DNA from: an uncultured Eubacteriales bacterium
Lineage (GTDB): Bacteria; Bacillota; Clostridia; Christensenellales; Aristaeellaceae
Direction: 5' to 3'
Assembly: GCA_902782795.1 (NCBI GenBank)
Contig: CACZOT010000304.1
Location: forward strand, 1 to 7,928
Length of the DNA stretch: 7,928 nt
Below are positions 1 to 5,142 of the stretch, piece after piece. Under the pieces are notes generated by a model that was given only the letters and a program-made list of their open reading frames with translations, made no database searches and was not told where the DNA came from. The stretch's first letter is position 1. Every line of letters begins with the position of its first letter. A program made the position numbers and the translations under genes.

Positions 1-132
1 GGCGCGCACCTCCCCGAGCGACAGCTCCGGAAAGCCGCACGCGCGCATCGCCGCGTTCGTCGCCGCCCGCATGTCCTCCATGGTATCCAGCAGCGTTCCA
101 TCCAGGTCGAACACGACCGCTTTCAGGCGCAC
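1..132 (-). CDS. HAD-superfamily phosphatase, N-terminal fragment (cut by window edge)
   Basis: Only the first 44 codons are in the window; the gene continues beyond position 1. The start is a GTG at 132-130, with a GGGAGGG ribosome site at 146-140 on the minus strand, 7 bases upstream. The protein opens with a short beta strand and the motif FDLDGTLLDT (D9 and D11), the HAD nucleophile and acid/base aspartates. In this superfamily the first Asp attacks a phosphoryl group on a small-molecule substrate. The helical segment that follows, rich in Met, Arg and Ala, suits the start of a subfamily I cap, as in phosphoglycolate phosphatase, beta-phosphoglucomutase or PpaX-type enzymes. The substrate cannot be decided from this fragment. 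It is transcribed divergently from the NYN gene from its own sigma-A promoter. The HAD assignment is secure; the enzyme name is not. Confidence 0.88.
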   Translation of the reverse strand, partial: MRLKAVVFDLDGTLLDTMEDMRAATNAAMRACGFPELSLGEVRA

Positions 133-163
133 GAGGCTTCCCTCCCGCTGTTTTCTCCTGTAC

Positions 164-192
164 AGTATACACGTTTCGGCGCGTCCTGTCAG
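164..192 (-). promoter_or_regulatory. Sigma-A promoter of the HAD gene
   Basis: Read on the minus strand, CTGACA (192-187) and TATACT (169-164) are separated by exactly 17 bases. Transcription should begin near 157, giving a leader of about 25 bases that contains the GGGAGGG ribosome site before the GTG at 132. Spacing and distance to the gene fit a housekeeping promoter. Confidence 0.72.
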
Positions 193-237
193 CAGGCAAG
201 TTATGAAAACATGGTGAAAAAGCTGGGGAGGGAACAG

Positions 238-279
238 GGGCGCCTCCCATGCGCGGCGCATGAAAGAAGCGCGGCGCCC
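238..279. repeat. Nested palindrome between divergent promoters
   Basis: An inner 15-bp palindrome (CATGCGC, central G, GCGCATG; 248-262) sits inside a second pair of arms, GGGCGCC (238-244) and GGCGCCC (273-279). It lies upstream of both divergent promoters, in neither predicted transcript, so it is better placed for a DNA-binding regulator than for a terminator. In the rest of 133-419 I see only the two promoters, the leader hairpin at 375-399 and the NYN ribosome site. No coding potential is evident there. Confidence 0.4.
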
Positions 280-338
280 ATATACTATACCTCTCCTCGC
301 AGAGAAAAGCCCGGAGGCCGCCGCGCCCCCCCATCGAT

Positions 339-367
339 TTGACAGCGCGGCGGATTGCATGTACAAT
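339..367 (+). promoter_or_regulatory. Sigma-A promoter of the NYN-LOTUS gene
   Basis: TTGACA (339-344, perfect -35) and TACAAT (362-367, one mismatch) are separated by exactly 17 bases. The predicted transcription start is about 374, giving a leader of roughly 46 bases. This is the best promoter match in the window. Confidence 0.85.
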
Positions 368-374
368 ACAAGGT

Positions 375-399
375 GGCGCGGCGTCGAAACGGCCGCGCC
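375..399 (+). promoter_or_regulatory. GC hairpin at the 5' end of the NYN mRNA, next to the ribosome site
   Basis: GGCGCGGC (375-382) pairs perfectly with GCCGCGCC (392-399) around a 9-base loop. With transcription starting near 374, this stem would form the extreme 5' end of the mRNA. It ends 3 bases before the ribosome site AAGGAG (403-408) of the GTG start at 420. It could protect the 5' end, set translation level, or serve as a target for an RNA-binding protein, including the gene's own product. The pairing is visible; any role is inference. Confidence 0.5.
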
Positions 400-419
400 G
401 GTAAGGAGTCAGAAAACCA

Positions 420-1412
420 GTGGGAACTTCCAATTTCGCGGTCTTTGTAGACCTGGAGAACGCGGGCGGCAAGGAGGAAATGCTCCTGTCGATCATCGAG
501 CGGGTGAAGATCCGCGGCGATATCCTGCTGGGCAAGGTGTACGGTTGGACCGACCGCTACAGCGAGCTCAAGCGCGTTCTTCTTTCCAACACGTTTTCCG
601 TGGTGCCCTCGCTGCGCTACGGAAAGAACCAAAAAAACAGCCTGGATATCCAGCTCGTGATCGACGCGCTGGAGGTCGCCTACACCAACCCGCTCATCGA
701 CAGCTTCTGCATCGTCTCCGGCGACAGCGATTATATGCCCCTGGTGGGCAAGCTCAAGAGCATGGGCAAGATGGTGCTGGGCATCTCGCGTTCCGAGGTG
801 GCCTCAAGCATCTTCATCAAGGCCTGCAACGAGTTCATCTTCCTGGAATCCGTCGCGGCGCAGAAGAAGCCCGCCAAGCGCTCGCGCAATTCCGAGCGCA
901 GCGAGGGCGGCGACGGCGATATGGAGGAGCTCGTCTCGCTCGTGGAGACCATCGTGCGCGACCGCGACGAGGACAAGATCTACGCCAGCGAGATCAAGGA
1001 CACCCTCACCCGCCTGCGCCCGGATTTCAACGAGCGGAACTACGGCTGCTCCACCTTCGGCAAGCTCATGGCGCAGGTCGCCAAGCGCAGCGACGTCGTG
1101 CGCGTCTGGACGGAGGATTCCTCCCTCATGGTCGGCATCGCCTCCGCCGAGGTCGAGGGCGGCGGCCAGCAGCTCAACAAATCCAACTGGCTGCCCGCTT
1201 TCCGCCAATGCCTGCAGCGCTTCAAGGACGACGGTTTCGAGCGTATCAACCCCTCGATCCTCAAAGCCGCCATCCAGGCCGACTATCCGGATTTCGACGA
1301 GAAACAGGCCGGCTTCAAGCGCTTCAGCGATATCATGAAGCAGCTCGAAAAGGAGGGCCTGCTCATCGTCGAGATGGACGAGCAGCGCACCATGCTCCTC
1401 AAGATCTGCTGA
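420..1412 (+). CDS. NYN (PIN-like) domain protein with two LOTUS/OST-HTH domains, predicted RNase
   Basis: The product has 330 residues and starts at GTG 420, with AAGGAG 11 bases upstream. Residues 5-143 form an NYN domain of the PIN-like nuclease fold (LabA/DUF88 group). Acidic positions expected around the metal are visible: D11 in FVDLEN, D76 and D82 in the LDIQLVIDA stretch, and D102/D104 in SGDSDY. A basic, Ser-rich linker (about 148-165) leads to a first LOTUS domain (about 168-240, with PDFNERNYGCSTFGKL) and a second, divergent one (about 257-330, with DYPDFDEKQAGFKRF). LOTUS domains are winged-helix RNA- or partner-binding modules; NYN-LOTUS proteins in animals (MARF1-like) act in RNA control. 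A cytosolic endoribonuclease or RNA-binding regulator is likely, with target unknown. The preserved acidic residues argue for activity. No toxin-antitoxin partner is adjacent. A weak hairpin without a T-run follows, so read-through into the next gene is possible. Confidence 0.87.
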   Translation: MGTSNFAVFVDLENAGGKEEMLLSIIERVKIRGDILLGKVYGWTDRYSELKRVLLSNTFSVVPSLRYGKNQKNSLDIQLVIDALEVAYTNPLIDSFCIVSGDSDYMPLVGKLKSMGKMVLGISRSEVASSIFIKACNEFIFLESVAAQKKPAKRSRNSERSEGGDGDMEELVSLVETIVRDRDEDKIYASEIKDTLTRLRPDFNERNYGCSTFGKLMAQVAKRSDVVRVWTEDSSLMVGIASAEVEGGGQQLNKSNWLPAFRQCLQRFKDDGFERINPSILKAAIQADYPDFDEKQAGFKRFSDIMKQLEKEGLLIVEMDEQRTMLLKIC

Positions 1413-1425
1413 CAAACGCCCCTTT

Positions 1426-1446
1426 CCCCGCCGCGATTGCGCGGGG
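1426..1446 (+). other. Small GC hairpin after the NYN gene
   Basis: CCCCGC (1426-1431) pairs with GCGGGG (1441-1446). An inner GC/GC pair closes a GATT loop, and C1432 is bulged. No T-run follows, so it is not a classic intrinsic terminator. The 79-base gap contains no convincing promoter, so the downstream DUF1858 gene may be co-transcribed with the NYN gene. Confidence 0.3.
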
Positions 1447-1491
1447 TGGAGATCCATTCCCATTCATAAGAACGACAGGAGGAACGTATTT

Positions 1492-1704
1492 ATGGTAACG
1501 AAGGAAATGACCATCAAGGATGTGCTCGATATCGACCGCGAGACCGCGCCGATCATGCTCCAGTACGGCATGCACTGCTTCGGCTGCGCGTTCGCGACCG
1601 CCGAATCCCTGGAGATGGCCTGCGCCGCCCACGGCGTGAGCGTCGATCAGCTCGTCCAGGAGCTCAACGAGTTCCTCGCCTCCAAGGAGAGCGCGAAGAA
1701 CTGA
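1492..1704 (+). CDS. DUF1858-family CxxC protein
   Basis: This small cytosolic protein has 70 residues, the usual length for stand-alone DUF1858 members. It starts at ATG 1492 behind a strong AGGAGGA site (1477-1483) at 8-base spacing. The N-terminal half carries the family pattern: a TIKDVLDID strand/helix, then an APIMLQYGMHCFGC stretch with the CxxC pair C29 and C32. The C-terminal half is an amphipathic helix including VSVDQLVQELNEF. DUF1858 domains also occur fused to hybrid-cluster-like or ScdA-type proteins, and the two cysteines are presumed redox-active or metal/cluster-binding. The exact reaction is unknown for most members. The next gene encodes a diiron ferritin-like protein, so a joint role in redox or oxidative/nitrosative stress is reasonable inference. 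A 14-bp hairpin follows 21 bases after the stop. Confidence 0.88.
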   Translation: MVTKEMTIKDVLDIDRETAPIMLQYGMHCFGCAFATAESLEMACAAHGVSVDQLVQELNEFLASKESAKN

Positions 1705-1722
1705 ACGGGGCATCCCCGGCCA

Positions 1723-1764
1723 GGCGCATCGGCTCCGGCTCCGCAGGGCCGGAGCCGATGCGTC
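1723..1764 (+). terminator. Strong 14-bp hairpin after DUF1858, possible terminator or attenuator
   Basis: GCATCGGCTCCGGC (1726-1739) pairs perfectly with GCCGGAGCCGATGC (1748-1761) around an 8-base loop. Further pairing, including one G-T, extends it to about 1723-1764. It is followed by GTCCCC rather than a T-run. It may act as an inefficient terminator, a processing site, or a 3' stabiliser that sets the ratio of the flanking products. I see no clear promoter between it and 1842. Confidence 0.5.
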
Positions 1765-1841
1765 CCCATGGGCTCCCGTACCGCCGCCGCGAGGCCGCGC
1801 GGGGCCCATACCCGCGACCGCGACAAAAGGAGGCCTACCTC

Positions 1842-2321
1842 ATGCGATTCGACGATATGCAGGCGGTCACCATCTCCATGGAGATGGAGCGCCGCGGCGC
1901 GGATTTTTACCGCCGGGCCGCGCGCGTGAGCAAAACGGCCGCTGTCGCCTCCCTGCTGGACCTGCTCGCGCGGGAGGAGGACACGCACCTGGAGGAATTC
2001 GCCCGCCTGGCCGAGCGCGTGCGCCGGGGCCCGGCCCGCGCCTACGACGAGGAGCTGTCCGCCTATCTCACCGCCGTCGCCGCGGATATCGTCTTCCCCG
2101 GGGGCGTCGTGGAGCTCGCCGGCGAGGGCGGCCTGCGCGATCCCGCCGCCGTCCTCCAGTACGCCATCCGCTCGGAAAAGGATTCCATCCTCTTCTATAC
2201 CGAACTCTCCTCCCGCGCCGCGGACGATTCCGCCCGCGAGACCTTCCGCGAGATCCTCGCCGCGGAGCGGGGCCACCTCGCGCGGCTCCTGGCCCTGCTC
2301 GAGGGGCTCAGGGAGGGCTGA
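1842..2321 (+). CDS. Ferritin-like diiron protein (rubrerythrin-type, no rubredoxin domain)
   Basis: The product has 159 residues. The start is ATG 1842, chosen because AAAAGGAGG (1825-1833) lies 8 bases upstream; an upstream in-frame ATG at 1758 falls inside the hairpin and lacks a ribosome site. The sequence is a four-helix bundle with two internally similar halves. Half one has EMERRGADFY with E16, then EEDTH with E46 and H49. Half two has RSEKDSILFY with E112, then AAERGH with E142 and H145. These six residues match the carboxylate/histidine diiron site of the rubrerythrin/ferritin-like superfamily. The C-terminal rubredoxin domain of classical rubrerythrin (about 190 residues) is missing, so electrons must come from a separate carrier. 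Probable roles are peroxide reduction or iron handling in the cytosol of an anaerobe. The preceding CxxC protein is a possible partner, but that is inference. Confidence 0.85.
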   Translation: MRFDDMQAVTISMEMERRGADFYRRAARVSKTAAVASLLDLLAREEDTHLEEFARLAERVRRGPARAYDEELSAYLTAVAADIVFPGGVVELAGEGGLRDPAAVLQYAIRSEKDSILFYTELSSRAADDSARETFREILAAERGHLARLLALLEGLREG

Positions 2322-2355
2322 CCCGCGCCATTCCAGCCGGAAATGCGCAAAACAC

Positions 2356-2395
2356 TTGCCATTTTCGCTGGTTGTGGTATACTGATACTGGTATA
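2356..2395 (+). promoter_or_regulatory. Extended -10 promoter with overlapping direct repeats
   Basis: TTGCCA (2356-2361) and TATACT (2378-2383) are 16 bases apart, and TGG immediately precedes the -10, giving an extended -10 element. The 7-base direct repeat TGGTATA occurs at 2375-2381 and 2389-2395, 14 bases apart, and ATACTG is tandemly doubled at 2379-2390. The repeats overlap the -10 and start region, where a repressor could bind. The promoter would serve the acidic membrane protein gene with a leader of about 97 bases. Confidence 0.6.
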
Positions 2396-2487
2396 TCATC
2401 ATGCGCCTCCGCCCATCGGATGGCGCGTGCGAAAAACGCAAGAAGCTCGCCGCACAGGCGAAAGCAGATAAGGCAGGGATTCTACCT

Positions 2488-4854
2488 ATGGCAAACACGC
2501 GGCGCACCAGCGGGGCGTCTCAAAGGCCGCAGATGGACTATTACGAGTTCCGCAGGCAGCGCGAGGAGCGTCTGCGTCGGCGCGCGGAGGCCGAAGGGCG
2601 TCCCTGGCCGCCCGCGCAGCCCGAGCGGCCCGCCGAGCCGGAGTATGACGAGCCCGCCGCGGACATCCCCGAGGAAGAGGACTACGCGCCTGAGGAGCCG
2701 GCCGCCGGCTTCGGCGCGAAGGCGCTCGGGGCCCTGGGCGGCCTCGGCAGCCGTCTGCGCGGGGCGTTCTCCCGCCGCTCCGCGGAGGACGATTACGACG
2801 ACTACGAAGACGCGCCCGAGGACGCGGAGCCTCTCGACGAAGGGTCCGATCTTCCGGAGGAACCCGCGGCCGAGGAGCCTGTCGAGCAGCCCGAGGCGCA
2901 GGAGCCCGAGGCTGAGGAACCCGCCGCCGTATCCGAGGCGTGGGAGCCGGTCGCGCAGGAGCCCGCCGAGGAACCCGCCGCCGAGACCGAGACCGTGCAG
3001 CAGGCCGAGGCTACGCCCGCGGAGGAAATCCCCGCTGAGGATATCCCCGCCGAAGAGACCTTCGACGCCGCCCCCGTTGAAGCTGATTTCCGCGACGAAG
3101 AAGAGTCCGCCGGGGAATATCCGGACGGCGAGCCCGGGGAGGAGTTCTCCGGGGAGGCCGCCGAAGACGGGTCCGGGGACGAACAGTACGACGAATACGC
3201 CGACGACGATTCCGACGGCAACGAGGACAACCCCTTCTCCGCCTTCATGCGCACGGCCGGAGTGGTCGGCGGCAAGGCCAAGGCGCTCTTCGGCCGGGTG
3301 CGGGAGAATCTCGCCGCCCGCCGCGCCTCCAAATCCGGCGCGGAGGAAGACGTCGACGATCTCGCCTACGAGGACGGCGAAGCCTACGACGAAACGGGCG
3401 ATCAGCCCGCGTATGAGGACGAGGCCCCCGAGGCCGAAGGCGGCGAGGTCTACGCCGTGTCCGACGAGCCCATCCCCGAGGATCTGCAGGCGGACGCGGA
3501 TCAGCCCGCGGAGGATCTCCCGGACGAAGAGGCCGCTTACGCCGAGGCGGAGGAAGTCGCCCCCGAGGCCGACCTCATGGAGGAGGAGCTCTTCACCGAC
3601 GAGGAGCCCGAGGAGGACGAGCAGGAAAAAGCGCCCGGCCTTCTGGACCGCGTCAAGGGCCTGCTGGGCCGCTTCAGCCTGGGCAGGCGCGCATCCGGAG
3701 AGGACGAGGCGGAGGACGAGCCCGCCGGGGAAGACGCCCCCGCCGAGGATTGGACGCCCGATCCCGCCCCGCGGCAGGATCTTCCCGATTGGAACGCACC
3801 CGCGGCCAGCGTGCCGCCGATAGAGGAGGAGACCAAAATGAGCGAACAGGATAACAGGCAGGAAAACCTCTCCGAGCAGCTGGCCCGCAGCATGACCGAG
3901 CAGCCCGTACTCTCCCGCCGCGAACGCAGGGAGCGCGCCGCCCGCGCCGCGGCCGAGGCGGAAGCCGCCGCAGCCGCTCTGGCCGGAGAAGCCCCGGTCG
4001 AAGAGCCCGCGCCTGCCCCCGCTCCCGCCGAGGAGGCCGCAGAGACGCCCGTGGAGGCGCCTGTCGAGGCTCCCGTCGAACTCCCGGTCGAGGCTCCCGT
4101 CGAAACGCCCGACGAGACCCCCGTCGAGCCAGAGCCCGCTCCTGAAGCCGAAGCCGAGGCCGAGCCTGCCGCCCTGGAGCACGTCGACGAGCCCACCATG
4201 GAGTTCACTCCCGTCCGCGCCCGTAGCCTGCGCGCCAGCGCCTCCGTCGCCGATGACGATGACGAGGACGAAGACGACGAAGAGGACGAGGAAGAAGAAG
4301 AGGAGAAGCGTCCCGCCCGTCGCGGTCTGTTCGGCCGCAAGAAGAAGGCCGCCCCCGTCGAAGAGGACGAGGACGACGAAGACGAAGACGGTTACGACGA
4401 CGAGGATGAAGACGACGAGGACGAGGACGAGGAAGAAGAGGACGAGCGCCCGCGCCGCGGCCGTCATTCCCGCTACGATGACGACGACGATGATGATGAC
4501 GATGACGACGATTATGACGACGATGACGAGGACGACGACCGCCGCACCGGCTTCGGCTGGGGCCTGCTCCGCTTTCTGCGCGGGCTGCTGATCCTCATCC
4601 TCATCGGCGCGCTCATCGTCCTGGGCCTGCGCGAGATGGAGAAGCGCGACGTTCTCAGCCTGGACGGCGTGCGCGGCCTGGGCGGCGTGTTCGGCACGGT
4701 CGGAGAGACGCTCTTCCCCGAGCCCGCTGAAAAGAAGCCCGCCGAGACCCAGCAGCAGGACAGCGCCCCCGCCGTCCCCGCCGATGACGAAGGAGCCCCC
4801 GCCGACGGCGAGGCCGAGCCCGAGGAGGGCCAGCAGGAGGGCAGCGTCGGCTGA
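2488..4854 (+). CDS. Large acidic low-complexity membrane protein with repeated basic modules, unknown family
   Basis: The product has 788 residues. The start ATG 2488 has a modest AGGCAGGG site 9 bases upstream; ATG 2533 (residue 16) is an alternative. After a basic N-terminus (about 18-32) the chain is mostly Glu, Asp, Ala and Pro, predicted disordered. Short basic/hydrophobic modules interrupt it at about 75-97, 250-282, 382-403 and 607-622, sharing a core like GLFGR or GLLGR followed by Arg/Lys. PVEA-type repeats lie at 521-548. Acidic tracts at 589-606, 625-653 and 664-684 (including 12 consecutive Asp) alternate with basic islands (607-620, 654-662, 685-686). One transmembrane helix spans about 693-714 (LLILILIGALIVLGL). 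Arginines before it favour a cytosolic N-terminal part and an exported tail of about 74 residues. There is no signal peptide and no enzymatic motif. Third-position GC is high in this frame only, supporting real coding. Function unknown; a membrane-anchored scaffold or cation-binding polyelectrolyte is speculation. Confidence 0.8.
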   Translation: MANTRRTSGASQRPQMDYYEFRRQREERLRRRAEAEGRPWPPAQPERPAEPEYDEPAADIPEEEDYAPEEPAAGFGAKALGALGGLGSRLRGAFSRRSAEDDYDDYEDAPEDAEPLDEGSDLPEEPAAEEPVEQPEAQEPEAEEPAAVSEAWEPVAQEPAEEPAAETETVQQAEATPAEEIPAEDIPAEETFDAAPVEADFRDEEESAGEYPDGEPGEEFSGEAAEDGSGDEQYDEYADDDSDGNEDNPFSAFMRTAGVVGGKAKALFGRVRENLAARRASKSGAEEDVDDLAYEDGEAYDETGDQPAYEDEAPEAEGGEVYAVSDEPIPEDLQADADQPAEDLPDEEAAYAEAEEVAPEADLMEEELFTDEEPEEDEQEKAPGLLDRVKGLLGRFSLGRRASGEDEAEDEPAGEDAPAEDWTPDPAPRQDLPDWNAPAASVPPIEEETKMSEQDNRQENLSEQLARSMTEQPVLSRRERRERAARAAAEAEAAAAALAGEAPVEEPAPAPAPAEEAAETPVEAPVEAPVELPVEAPVETPDETPVEPEPAPEAEAEAEPAALEHVDEPTMEFTPVRARSLRASASVADDDDEDEDDEEDEEEEEEKRPARRGLFGRKKKAAPVEEDEDDEDEDGYDDEDEDDEDEDEEEEDERPRRGRHSRYDDDDDDDDDDDDYDDDDEDDDRRTGFGWGLLRFLRGLLILILIGALIVLGLREMEKRDVLSLDGVRGLGGVFGTVGETLFPEPAEKKPAETQQQDSAPAVPADDEGAPADGEAEPEEGQQEGSVG
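3824..3840 (+). promoter_or_regulatory. Internal ribosome site and in-frame ATG inside the acidic gene
   Basis: AGGAGG (3824-3829) lies 8 bases before ATG 3838-3840, in frame with the surrounding gene. Starting here would yield a 338-residue protein beginning MSEQDN and keeping the acidic tracts and the membrane helix. The site is stronger than the one at 2488 and matches the spacing of the DUF1858 and ferritin-like genes. Part of it may be a by-product of three GAG codons. Just upstream, Ile445 uses ATA, while the other eight Ile codons in the gene are ATC. Confidence 0.45.
4048..4131 (+). repeat. Tandem PVEA-type tetrapeptide repeats
   Basis: Residues 521-548 of the acidic protein are built from 4-residue units of the form P-V-E-x (PVEA, PVEA, PVEL, PVEA, PVET, then PDET and PVEP), encoded by imperfect 12-base repeats. 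Such Pro-spaced acidic repeats form extended, non-globular linkers. Confidence 0.75.
4252..4539 (+). repeat. GAN trinucleotide tracts coding Asp/Glu runs
   Basis: Three blocks of almost pure GAC/GAT/GAG/GAA codons (4252-4305, 4360-4446 and 4477-4539) encode the acidic tracts of residues 589-606, 625-653 and 664-684. The last holds 12 consecutive Asp codons. Codons are mixed, so these are not perfect microsatellites. In-frame expansion or contraction by slippage or recombination would still be expected without breaking the reading frame. Confidence 0.8.
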
Positions 4855-4913
4855 TCTCCCGGAAAGGATTTGCGCGAACGCCGCGTTCGGAACCGAAACG
4901 CTCCGCGGCGCAT

Positions 4914-4927
4914 CTGTATGCATACAG
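4914..4927. repeat. Perfect 14-bp palindrome after the acidic gene
   Basis: CTGTATGCATACAG is fully self-complementary, and weak outer pairing (CGGCG with CGCCG) flanks it. It lies 59 bases after the stop of the acidic gene. It could be a binding site for a dimeric regulator or the core of a 3' hairpin. No promoter is recognisable next to it. Confidence 0.4.
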
Positions 4928-4983
4928 CGCTCCGCCGTGTCCGCCCCGCTCAAAGGGACGCCGACGCCGCTGTTTTCCTCTTT

Positions 4984-5094
4984 CCCCAATGGGGGATTCT
5001 TAAGGCCTGCGGCCTTTAAGCGGAAGTCCAGAGGGCGGAGCCCTCTGGCGGGGTGCGGGGCGGAGCCCCGCACGGGCGGCGGCCCGCAGGCCGC
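4984..5094 (+). repeat. Array of consecutive hairpins, probable dispersed intergenic element
   Basis: Five hairpins follow one another: 4984-4994 (CCCC, loop AAT, GGGG); 4999-5020 (CTTAAGGCC, loop TGC, arm with one bulged T); 5028-5048 (CCAGAGGGC, loop GGA, perfect 9-bp stem); 5053-5073 (GTGCGGGGC, loop GGA, perfect 9-bp stem); 5079-5094 (GCGGCC, loop CGCA). The sequence GGCCTGCGG at 5004-5012 returns inverted at 5084-5092, giving the block terminal inverted repeats. This resembles REP- or MITE-like intergenic elements of clostridial genomes (from recall). It fills most of the 288-bp gap 4855-5142, which has no recognisable promoter or gene, and may also end transcription of the acidic gene. 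Confidence 0.65.
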
Positions 5095-5142
5095 GCAAAA
5101 CCCCGCTACTGTATCGCGCCAAACGAAAGGAGGCCCGCCCTC

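Noticed and set aside
281..289. TATACT and, on the other strand, TATAGT as -10 elements
   Set aside because: Neither has a recognisable -35 at 16-18 bp, and better promoters for both flanking genes are present.
260..1498. 412-codon frame overlapping the NYN gene on the same strand
   Set aside because: Arg/Gly/Pro-rich shadow frame with no domain. The NYN-LOTUS frame has clear homology features, a promoter and a ribosome site.
1758..1841. Upstream in-frame ATG for the ferritin-like protein
   Set aside because: It sits in the 3' arm of the 14-bp hairpin without a ribosome site, and the added residues do not resemble the family; ATG 1842 has AAAAGGAGG.
2401..2487. Upstream in-frame ATG extending the acidic protein by 29 residues
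   Set aside because: It lies only about 11 bases from the predicted transcript start and has no ribosome site; ATG 2488 has AGGCAGGG at a suitable distance.
2372..3823. 483-codon Arg/Pro-rich frame overlapping the first half of the acidic gene
   Set aside because: It is a frame-shifted reading of Glu/Ala/Pro codons with poor third-position GC and no ribosome site. Its stop next to the internal ribosome site is noted in the finding on that site but is probably coincidence.
4918..5019. 33-codon open frame starting in the 14-bp palindrome
   Set aside because: No ribosome site, and it runs into the hairpin array; likely chance.
4984..5094. CRISPR array
   Set aside because: The repeats are self-complementary hairpins with different stems and short, irregular spacing, not identical direct repeats with unique spacers; no cas gene is present.
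5053..5142. Upstream in-frame ATG for the methyltransferase
   Set aside because: The added residues are translated from the hairpin array; AAAGGAGG lies directly before ATG 5143.
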